The notes beneath the pieces were generated by a model, which was given only the letters and a program-made list of their open reading frames with translations, was not told the origin of the DNA and made no database searches. From a bacterium (GTDB lineage Bacteria; Bacillota; Clostridia; Lachnospirales; Lachnospiraceae), in contig JALFNN010000068.1 in assembly GCA_022774325.1 (NCBI GenBank), forward strand, positions 1-39,881: DNA of 39,881 nucleotides, given 5' to 3'. Shown in pieces: positions 24,176-30,198 of the stretch. The translations under genes and the position numbers were made by a program. Each line of letters starts with the position of its first letter. Position 1 is the stretch's first letter.

Positions 24176-25942
24176 ATGACGGAACAGAATCTGGAAAATA
24201 TGTTGAATCTCGCATTGGATGCGACGGAAGAAGAGCGGGAAAAATCTCTGAATTTGGATGTGGGGTATTATCCAATCGAAAAGGAATGGGAACTGATTGT
24301 GAAATACTCCGGTTCCCTGGATGCGGTACGGGAGTTCGCCGTGCAGGTGACCGAACTGAAAAATGAATATGCGATCGTCGTTGTACGGGAATCAGACATA
24401 CACAGACTTGCGGATCTGCCGCAGGTGGAGTATATTGAAAAGCCAAAAAGATTATATTTTCAGGTGGAAAACGGAAGACGGGTATCTTGTATCAATTTGG
24501 TACAAGATGCCCGCTTTTTTATTCCGGGCAGGCCTGACGGGGCGGAAGGACTTTTCGGAAAGGGCGTGCTGGTTGCGGTTCTGGATTCAGGGATTGATTA
24601 TGCGAACATGGATTTTCGGAATCCGGATGGTACGACGAGAATTGTAAGTATCTGGGATCAGACGATTTCTGGCGCGCCTCCGACAGGGTATGCCCTGGGC
24701 TCTGAGTATAACAGAGAGCAGATTAATGACGCGCTTCTTAAGAATGATCCGTTGGAGATGCGCAGACTGGTTCCGGTAACAGACACATCGGGACACGGTA
24801 CGGCAGTGGCAGGAATTGCAGCGGGAAATGGACGCGGGAGCGGGAACCGGTATCGCGGTGTGGCAAGTGAAAGTGAATTGATTATTGTGAAGCTGGGGAG
24901 ACCGAGGGAGGAAGGGTTTCCGAGGACGACAGAATTGATGATGGGGTTGAATTATGTGGTGGAGAAAGCACTTGAAACAGGGAAACCGGTGGCAGTGAAT
25001 ATCAGTATTGGGAATACGTATGGGTCACATGACGGCACTTCGCTTCTGGAGCGTTTTATCGATGATATTTCGAATTTCTGGAAAAGTGTGATCTGTATCG
25101 GAATGGGAAATGAGGCTGCAAGCGCCGGGCATATCTCCGGAATATTGCAGGAAGGGGAAGAAAAGCGCATTCAGCTTGCCGTTCAGGAGAATCAGCCTAC
25201 CCTGAATGTTCAGATCTGGAAATCTTATGTTGACGAGGTGGAAATATCTCTCAGAACGCCGGCAGGAACAATTGTCGGTCCAATCCGGGAGGTGCTGGGA
25301 CCACAACGTTTCCGCGTAGGGGAGACGGAAATCCTTCTTTATTACGGGGAACCGAATCCATACAGTACGGCACAGGAAATCTACTTGGATTTTCTCCCGG
25401 TCGGAACGTATATCACTTCCGGAATATGGGAGATTGTACTTACTCCAGAGAAAATTGTGGAAGGAAATTATGAAATGTGGCTTCCCAGTGAAAATGTGCT
25501 GAATAAAGGAACCGGATTTCTGTTTCCACAGGAAAATGTCTCCCTCACGATTCCATCGACTGCAGAACGTGTGATTTCGGTTGGAGCCTATGATGCACGG
25601 ACACTTACCTATGCAAATTTCTCCGGTCGGGGATATCTGCTCGGCGGAGGAAGAGTGAAACCGGATCTTGTTGCTCCGGGAGTGAATGTCACGACTACCC
25701 GCGCCGGAGGAGGAACGGTGACAGCGAGCGGGACATCTTTTGCGACACCTTTTGTGACCGGGGCGGCAGCTCTCCTTATGGAGTGGGGAATTGTATGGGG
25801 GAATGATCCGTTTTTGTATGGGGAGAAGGTGAAAGCTTACTTAAGAAGAGGAGCCAGAGCGCTCCCGGGATTTGAAGAATATCCGAATTCACAGGTGGGG
25901 TATGGGGCTTTATGCGTGAGCGAAAGCCTGCCTAAGAGATGA
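24176..25942 (+). CDS. S8 family (subtilisin-like) serine peptidase
   Basis: The catalytic triad is complete: Asp137 in VAVLDSGIDY, His207 in DTSGHGTAVAG and Ser521 in SGTSFATPFVTGAAALL (588-aa numbering). The ~310-residue gap between His and Ser holds an inserted beta-rich domain (about 325-440), typical of Clostridial S8 proteins of the Csp-like group. No signal peptide is visible, so it may act in the cytosol or during sporulation. ATG 24176 begins MTEQNLENMLNLALD, as relatives do. A GTG at 24110 would add 22 residues and has no clear ribosome site. A terminator-like hairpin lies within codons ~102-115. Confidence 0.9.
   Translation: MTEQNLENMLNLALDATEEEREKSLNLDVGYYPIEKEWELIVKYSGSLDAVREFAVQVTELKNEYAIVVVRESDIHRLADLPQVEYIEKPKRLYFQVENGRRVSCINLVQDARFFIPGRPDGAEGLFGKGVLVAVLDSGIDYANMDFRNPDGTTRIVSIWDQTISGAPPTGYALGSEYNREQINDALLKNDPLEMRRLVPVTDTSGHGTAVAGIAAGNGRGSGNRYRGVASESELIIVKLGRPREEGFPRTTELMMGLNYVVEKALETGKPVAVNISIGNTYGSHDGTSLLERFIDDISNFWKSVICIGMGNEAASAGHISGILQEGEEKRIQLAVQENQPTLNVQIWKSYVDEVEISLRTPAGTIVGPIREVLGPQRFRVGETEILLYYGEPNPYSTAQEIYLDFLPVGTYITSGIWEIVLTPEKIVEGNYEMWLPSENVLNKGTGFLFPQENVSLTIPSTAERVISVGAYDARTLTYANFSGRGYLLGGGRVKPDLVAPGVNVTTTRAGGGTVTASGTSFATPFVTGAAALLMEWGIVWGNDPFLYGEKVKAYLRRGARALPGFEEYPNSQVGYGALCVSESLPKR
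24479..24520 (+). terminator. Terminator-shaped hairpin inside the S8 peptidase gene
   Basis: A 13-bp stem (24479-24491 with 24501-24513, one G-U) has a CGGG/CCCG base, a 9-nt loop and CTTTTTT immediately after. It lies in frame inside the coding sequence, upstream of the catalytic Asp. It has the form of an intrinsic terminator and resembles the one at 11839-11876. Whether it stops RNA polymerase is untested, and translating ribosomes may suppress it. Confidence 0.6.
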
Positions 25943-26028
25943 AGTAAAAAAGAAACGAAAAATTACAAAATGCTGTTGACGGGACAAAGTTTTAATAAAA
26001 AATGAAATGGTACAATAAATTAAAAATA

Positions 26029-26057
26029 TTGAAAAGGATATTGACATGTATTATAAT
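26029..26057 (+). promoter_or_regulatory. Sigma-A-type promoter of the AT-rich island
   Basis: TTGAAA (26029-26034) and consensus TATAAT (26052-26057) are 17 bp apart, about 100 bp before the first gene of the island. The whole 25943-26157 gap is very AT-rich compared with the flanking genes, and I see nothing else in it. Confidence 0.6.
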
Positions 26058-26157
26058 TTTAATACGAAAATCAAAGATGTTAGCAATTAAATAAAAAATG
26101 AACAAAAATAAAATTAATAAATAAATTGATAAAATAGAACAAAGGAGACAGAGTGGA

Positions 26158-26580
26158 ATGAGAATATCAACAGCTGAGATTAAAATGTTAATAAAAGAAT
26201 GTGTTAGGCAGGGTGGAATGTACACTGCACCAGATTTTAAAGAGTATATAGTAGCAAATAGTGGGAAAGATGTTACACGTGGTCAAATATCTGGAACTGT
26301 GTCTCAGTTAGTTGATACGAAAGAGATTGTAAGAGTTGGGCGCGGTTTATATGCAAAGGATATGAAGGTGACCGCAAATAAAAAGAAAAGCAATGATGAT
26401 GAAGTAAAGGATACATTAAAAATACAAATTTATAATACATTGATTAAAGTGGAGAAAGAGTTGGCAACAACAATTAGCTCAGTTGATATTTGGAAATTAA
26501 ATGGTGAAAATTTTGAAATTGTGACAAAAATGCGTGAATTGAAAGATTCTATAGAAGAGATAAAAACGCAATGCAAATAA
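26158..26580 (+). CDS. Hypothetical winged-helix protein (AbiEi-antitoxin-like N-terminus)
   Basis: I do not recognise this 140-aa protein as a named family. Residues 1-62 look like a winged helix: STAEIKMLIKECVRQGGMYT, then a recognition-helix-like RGQISGTVSQLVDTKEI and the wing VRVGRGLYAKD. The same 'leucine-rich helix then R-V-G-R-G-L-Y' ending is seen in AbiEi-type antitoxins. A lysine-rich linker and a C-terminal helix (ISSVDIWKLNG, then KMRELKDSIEEIKTQ) follow. ATG 26158 has an AAAGGAG site. Codons are AT-rich, suggesting transfer. It heads a group of five close genes and may regulate them. Confidence 0.6.
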   Translation: MRISTAEIKMLIKECVRQGGMYTAPDFKEYIVANSGKDVTRGQISGTVSQLVDTKEIVRVGRGLYAKDMKVTANKKKSNDDEVKDTLKIQIYNTLIKVEKELATTISSVDIWKLNGENFEIVTKMRELKDSIEEIKTQCK

Positions 26581-26717
26581 GAAGGGGATATAGAGGTGGT
26601 AATGAAGTGAAACATAATATTCTTGATTCAATATTATCAAATACAGTTTTAGGTAAGGAAGAAAAGGAAAAGTCAATTAACGTTGCTCTTTCTGAAATTG
26701 CAACAAATATTAAGTAA
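26571..26717 (+). CDS. Hypothetical micro-protein in the AT-rich island
   Basis: A 48-codon frame from ATG 26571 overlaps the previous gene by 10 bp. A GTG at 26607 with a GAGGTGG site upstream would give 36 residues (KHNILDSILSNTVLGKEEKE and so on). It is helical and charged, with no family I recognise. The good ribosome site and fit between neighbours favour a real small gene, but it could be a remnant. Confidence 0.4.
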   Translation: MQIRRGYRGGNEVKHNILDSILSNTVLGKEEKEKSINVALSEIATNIK

Positions 26718-26732
26718 AGGGAGGTAGGATTT

Positions 26733-26972
26733 GTGATGCAGGATGGAAAAATAAAAAATTCCAGTGAGTTGGAGTTTGTCGTGTTTTGCATTGAAAATGT
26801 GGCGGCAAAACTGGGTGTAGATGCAGAGTATGTCTATCAGGCATTTACTGAAAAGAGCGACATTCTGAACGGATATATCGTGCCGGAATATGAAGTGCTG
26901 CATACTCAGAGCCGGGAATATATCGTAGACGACCTTCTTGATGTGATGAAAGAAAGGGGTGTGAAAGTATGA
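26733..26972 (+). CDS. DUF3791-like small protein (putative antitoxin partner)
   Basis: This 79-aa protein (GTG 26733, or ATG 26736 one codon later) follows GGGAGGTAGG. The sequence ELEFVVFCIENVAAKLGVDA, then VYQAFTEKSDILNGYIVPEYEVLHTQSR (read in two pieces) matches the DUF3791 pattern as I remember it: small helical proteins encoded next to DUF3990. Its stop overlaps the DUF3990 start by 4 bp (ATGA), so the two are translationally coupled. An antitoxin role is inferred from this order. I know of no demonstrated function. Confidence 0.72.
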   Translation: MMQDGKIKNSSELEFVVFCIENVAAKLGVDAEYVYQAFTEKSDILNGYIVPEYEVLHTQSREYIVDDLLDVMKERGVKV

Positions 26973-27439
26973 TTCTCTATCATGGTTCTTTTTTAGAGAT
27001 TGCAAAGCCGGATTTGGTTCATTCCCGTCCTAATGTTGACTTCGGACGTGGCTTCTATGTCACACCACTGCATGAGCAGGCTGAAAAGTGGTGCGGAAAG
27101 TTCAAACGTCGTGGAAAAGATGGTGTTATTTCTCGATATGAGTATGATGAAAGTCGGAAAGTTGAACTGAAAATATTGAAATTCGATTCGTATTCCGAGG
27201 AATGGCTGGATTTTATTCTGAACTGCCGTAGCGGAAAAGATTCGACAAATTATGACCTTGTTGTGGGCGGTGTTGCCAATGATAAGGTATTCAATACGGT
27301 GGAACTGTTTTTTGACGGATTGATTGATAAGATGGAAGCCATCAACCGTCTGCGATATGAAAAGCCGAACCTGCAAATTTGTTTTCGCACAGAGAAGGCA
27401 TTGTCTTTGCTGCATTTTGAAGGGAGTGAAATATTATGA
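26969..27439 (+). CDS. DUF3990-like protein (ADP-ribosyltransferase-like, putative toxin)
   Basis: The 156-aa protein opens MILYHGSFLEIAKPDL and continues SRPNVDFGRGFYVTPLHEQA. The His5-containing YHG and the GFYVT segment (28-32) are arranged like the first two motifs of diphtheria-type ADP-ribosyltransferases (H-Y-E). A Glu in the last third (for example in NTVELFFDGLID) could complete the set. DUF3990 is, to my knowledge, grouped with that fold, but activity is unproven. It lies between two DUF3791 genes with 4-bp overlaps on both sides. A toxin with flanking antitoxins is the simplest reading. Confidence 0.72.
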   Translation: MILYHGSFLEIAKPDLVHSRPNVDFGRGFYVTPLHEQAEKWCGKFKRRGKDGVISRYEYDESRKVELKILKFDSYSEEWLDFILNCRSGKDSTNYDLVVGGVANDKVFNTVELFFDGLIDKMEAINRLRYEKPNLQICFRTEKALSLLHFEGSEIL

Positions 27440-27669
27440 CAGCTAATCCGATTTTACTTCAGAAAAAATACAGCCGTGTCATTGAGTGTTTTGCTAAACA
27501 GCAGGGACTTTCACTGGATGCGGCATTGGATTTTTTTTACCATTCCGAGGTCTATCAGCTGATTCGTGACGGTGTATCGGATATGCACTGCATGAGCGAT
27601 GCATATTTGGCAGAGGAACTGGAACAGGAATATGCTGAGAAAAAGCAGTTGGAAAAAGGGGGATTTTGA
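27436..27669 (+). CDS. Second DUF3791-like small protein
   Basis: This 77-aa protein starts inside the end of the DUF3990 gene (4-bp ATGA overlap). IECFAKQQGLSLDAALDFFYHSEVYQLI (in two pieces) plus HCMSDAYLAEELEQEYAEKK fit a DUF3791-type helical protein, diverged from the copy at 26733. The acidic C-terminus would suit an antitoxin that neutralises a basic partner. It ends the cassette, and the sequence just after is a junction with an unrelated sugar-transport gene remnant. Confidence 0.68.
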   Translation: MTANPILLQKKYSRVIECFAKQQGLSLDAALDFFYHSEVYQLIRDGVSDMHCMSDAYLAEELEQEYAEKKQLEKGGF

Positions 27670-27766
27670 CATACAGTGGTAAATTGATTATTCCGGCCCC
27701 TTTGGGTTCTTCCGCAACTGCCCGTTTTCTACTTCCAATGAAATTATTTCTGTGATAAAATATTGA

Positions 27767-27916
27767 TATCAAGTAAAGGCTGAGATCGTAAAAGACGGAA
27801 TCACAGATGACGCATGGAGTGCATACCTTGATAAAATGGATGCTATGGGACTTTCCGAACTGCTGGAACTGAAGCAGAAAGGTTTCGATATGTTCTATGA
27901 ACTGACCAATTATTAA
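27767..27916 (+). pseudogene. Sugar ABC transporter substrate-binding protein, C-terminal remnant
   Basis: Forty-nine codons read YQVKAEIVKDGI, then AYLDKMDAMGLSELLELKQK, then GFDMFYELTNY and stop. This is the characteristic C-terminal end of family 1 extracellular sugar-binding proteins of Lachnospiraceae. The rest of the gene is absent: an in-frame TGA precedes codon 1 and the island cassette ends only ~100 bp upstream. The 27670-27766 stretch between them holds no gene I recognise. It probably belonged to a fructan or sucrose ABC importer operating with the adjacent GH32 genes. Confidence 0.7.
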
Positions 27917-27951
27917 TTGGGTGTCACGGTACTTGATGAAGTAATGTGCGA

Positions 27952-27976
27952 GGGCTGCCGTATTGGCGGCCCTTTT
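27952..27976 (+). terminator. Hairpin after the binding-protein remnant
   Basis: An 8-bp GC-rich stem GGGCTGCC/GGCGGCCC (one G-U) has a 5-nt loop and TTTT. It sits 39 bp before the GH32 gene, so it may once have trimmed expression between the importer and the hydrolase. Confidence 0.6.
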
Positions 27977-28014
27977 GCAAATGAATGATTTAAAAAAAGA
28001 CGGGAGGAAGAGCA

Positions 28015-29442
28015 ATGGATCTGTTTTACTCACCGGAGTATGCAAAAACAGGAGATGTCATCCCATATTACAATGAAGAAACAAAACGGTTTGAAGGTTA
28101 TTATTTAAAGAACTGGAATCCGGATGCGCCGAAGGATATGGTCGTGTACGGATGGCATCATATTGTTTCGGAGGACAACCGGAATTTTATAGAAACGCCC
28201 ACCAACATTCACGGAGGGACAGGTTCCATTCTGAAAGTGAACGGACTGTATCACATGTTTTACTGCACGTTTGATCAGGAACCGCAGGCCCAGTGGGCAA
28301 GACATGCGACCAGCACCGATCTGGTACACTGGACAGATATACCGGAAGAGAAATTTACAGCTGACGGAGAAATCTACAGGATGTCGGACTGGAGAGATCC
28401 ATTTGTATTCTGGAATGAGGAAGAGCAGAAATGGTGGATGCTGCTTGCTGCACGGGAAAATGGTGCAACTGAGAGAAATGGCTGTGTAGCGCTCTGTGTC
28501 TCAGATGACCTGGCTCACTGGGAATACAGAAGACCGCTTTACGCACCGCGAACCCATCAGGGAGCTTATGAGTGTCCGGACTTCTTTAAGATGGGAGACT
28601 GGTATTATCTGGTTTATTCCAGTTATACGGACGGATTCAGTACCTATTATCGTATGAGTCGGTCCCCAAAAGGACCATGGCTCAAACCCAGAGTGGATAC
28701 CTTTGACGGAAGAGCTTTTTATGCGGCTAAGACAGGGACGGATGGAAAGGATCGTTTTATTTATGGATGGAATCCGACCCGGGGAGAGAACGGATGGGGC
28801 TTTGATCCGGGAAACGATTTTGGAAAGGACTATCAGACCTGGAACTGGGGCGGTTCCATTGTAGTACACAAGATCCTTCAGCATGAGGACGGGACGCTGG
28901 GGGTATGCCCGGTGGACAGTGTAGCCAATGCGTTTGTCAGGTCGGAAGAAATACATGCAGAAGGGCTGACAGGAACATGGACGAAAGATCATAACAGCCT
29001 CAGCTGCTGCTCGGAATACGGTTATTCGGCTGCGCTTGCGCAGAAAATCCCGGAACAGTGCTGTATCCGTGCAACTTTGAAATATACAGGAGAACCGTCC
29101 CGGTTTGGCCTTGCTTTGCAGGTGGACGAGAAATTTGACTTCGGATATTATCTGATGTTTGAGCCGGATTTCAACAGAATTCAGTTCCGTTCCGGACTTA
29201 GAATGTATGAACAGGGAGGACAGATGTTCCCGTATGCGGTAGAGATGGAGCGTCCGCTTACTCTGGAGACGGACAAAGAATACGAACTTGCACTCTATAT
29301 ACAGGATACGATCGCTGTACTCTATGTAAACAACGATGTGGCTTTTGGTTTCAGAATGTATAATTATCAGGGACGCAGTCTCGGGTTCTTTGTCTCTGAG
29401 GGAAATCTGGAAGTAAAAGATGCAGTGATTATGACGGAATGA
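28015..29442 (+). CDS. Glycoside hydrolase family 32 (beta-fructosidase type)
   Basis: GH32 enzymes hydrolyse sucrose or fructans. The 475-aa protein has the five-bladed propeller with Asp14 in TGDVIPYY as the likely nucleophile, Asp128 in the stabilising DWRDPFVFW motif and Glu186 in the acid/base YECPDFF motif. A beta-sandwich domain follows (about 320-475). The nucleophile loop lacks the common WMNDPNG form, as in some Clostridial subfamilies. No signal peptide is present, so it is probably intracellular. ATG 28015 follows GGGAGGAAG. A broken second GH32 lies just downstream. Exact specificity is unknown. Confidence 0.87.
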   Translation: MDLFYSPEYAKTGDVIPYYNEETKRFEGYYLKNWNPDAPKDMVVYGWHHIVSEDNRNFIETPTNIHGGTGSILKVNGLYHMFYCTFDQEPQAQWARHATSTDLVHWTDIPEEKFTADGEIYRMSDWRDPFVFWNEEEQKWWMLLAARENGATERNGCVALCVSDDLAHWEYRRPLYAPRTHQGAYECPDFFKMGDWYYLVYSSYTDGFSTYYRMSRSPKGPWLKPRVDTFDGRAFYAAKTGTDGKDRFIYGWNPTRGENGWGFDPGNDFGKDYQTWNWGGSIVVHKILQHEDGTLGVCPVDSVANAFVRSEEIHAEGLTGTWTKDHNSLSCCSEYGYSAALAQKIPEQCCIRATLKYTGEPSRFGLALQVDEKFDFGYYLMFEPDFNRIQFRSGLRMYEQGGQMFPYAVEMERPLTLETDKEYELALYIQDTIAVLYVNNDVAFGFRMYNYQGRSLGFFVSEGNLEVKDAVIMTE

Positions 29443-29458
29443 TAGACAGGAGGAAAAA

Positions 29459-29670
29459 ATGAACAGTTAGACTTTACGTGAAGCCCGCAAATATGAGGAG
29501 GCTTCTGAAAAATGATATCGAAAGAGGAGAGACCGGATTTTCACCTGCCTGTGCGTACCGGATGGATGAATGATCCCAATGGCTTTTCTTATCTGCAGCA
29601 TTGGCGCTGTTATTCTCTTTTATCAGAATCAACGCAATCCGATAACTCTTCAAGGGATCCTTTCAGATGA
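29459..29670 (+). pseudogene. Second GH32 beta-fructosidase, broken N-terminal remnant
   Basis: An AGGAGG site and ATG 29459 begin a protein with TAG at codon 4, then TLREARKYEEASEK. A one-base loss in an A-run (29508-29512) shifts the frame. The frame then reads RPDFHLPVRTGWMNDPNGFS (29533-29592), the canonical GH32 nucleophile region. Homology ends near 29600, where the sequence runs into an IS21-like remnant, and the frame stops at 29670. One nonsense change, one frameshift and loss of ~420 codons make it dead. It would have been the sucrose-6-phosphate hydrolase partner of the upstream GH32. Confidence 0.85.
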
Positions 29671-29873
29671 GCTACTGTCAGTCGATTTTTAAGTGTTGTA
29701 CTGATCTTTTCCTGAAATTGTGGTCCGATCAGTTCCGCAATCAGAGTAAGCCGATCTATTTCCAGAAATCTTGGTCTGTGGTACAGATCATCCAGAGTGG
29801 CTGCCATTGTAGAAAGTTTGAGCTCGTTCAATTCATCTACAAGCTCATTTATGAGTGCAGTTCCGGTAAGCAT
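29610..29873 (-). mobile_element. IS21-type helper ATPase (IstB-like) N-terminal fragment
   Basis: These 87 codons on the minus strand begin MLTGTALINELVDELNELKL and carry MAATLDDLYHRPRFLEIDR and LTLIAELIGPQFQEK. They match the N-terminal helical domain of IstB-like helper ATPases. The AAA+ ATPase domain, including Walker A, is missing: the frame ends at the junction with the broken GH32 gene. It is a truncated insertion-sequence remnant. I saw no intact terminal inverted repeats. A different small helical family is possible. Confidence 0.6.
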
Positions 29874-30016
29874 CAGTCGTCCACCTCATCTCGCATCTGG
29901 TCCGCAATGGCTTTACTGCGGGATAAAAGAGTATCAATGCTGGATGCTTCCGGTGTCATTACATATCCGCTACGCGTAGGCTCTTCCTTTGATGGAGTCG
30001 AATGACGGGACTTCAT
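29873..30016 (-). mobile_element. Short ORF preceding the istB fragment (possible istA 3' end)
   Basis: Forty-seven codons (ATG 30016) end in a TGATG overlap with the istB-like start. The product has SIDTLLSRSKAIADQMRDEV near its end. Tight coupling to istB suggests the tail of istA or a small element gene. A stop lies in frame just upstream, so nothing more of it remains. Confidence 0.4.
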
Positions 30017-30037
30017 GAATTTGTTGCACCTTTATAA

Positions 30038-30066
30038 TTTACGCCTGCTCAAATGAATGTTATAAT
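30038..30066 (+). promoter_or_regulatory. Sigma-A-type promoter of cas3
   Basis: TTTACG (30038-30043) and consensus TATAAT (30061-30066) are 17 bp apart, with a leader of about 125 nt before cas3. It begins only 22 bp beyond the IS21-like remnant, so the element's edge may have supplied it. The 30067-30198 leader holds nothing else I recognise. Confidence 0.6.
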
Positions 30067-30198
30067 CTGTACATATAAGCATTCCTTTGTGTGTGCGGAT
30101 TAATGGATTTGGTGATTTCATTCTATAACACATCGGTGAATGCCTATAGCTTATTTAAACTATTCACTTTCACGTATTAATGAAAAGGAAAAGTAAAG

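Noticed and set aside
26528-26545. 13-nt match to the CRISPR repeat 3' end (GCGTGAATTGAAA)
   Set aside because: It lies inside the winged-helix gene where it simply encodes R-E-L-K. There is no stem part of the repeat and no array. It shows that short matches to the repeat end arise by chance.
27494-28045. 183-codon minus-strand frame spanning the second DUF3791 gene, the binding-protein remnant and the GH32 start
   Set aside because: It crosses several plus-strand coding pieces and has no recognisable domain, so it is a chance open frame.
29667-30005. 112-codon plus-strand frame opposite the IS21-like fragment
   Set aside because: The minus-strand frames match an IstB-like N-terminus and overlap in operon fashion. 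The plus-strand frame has no support.
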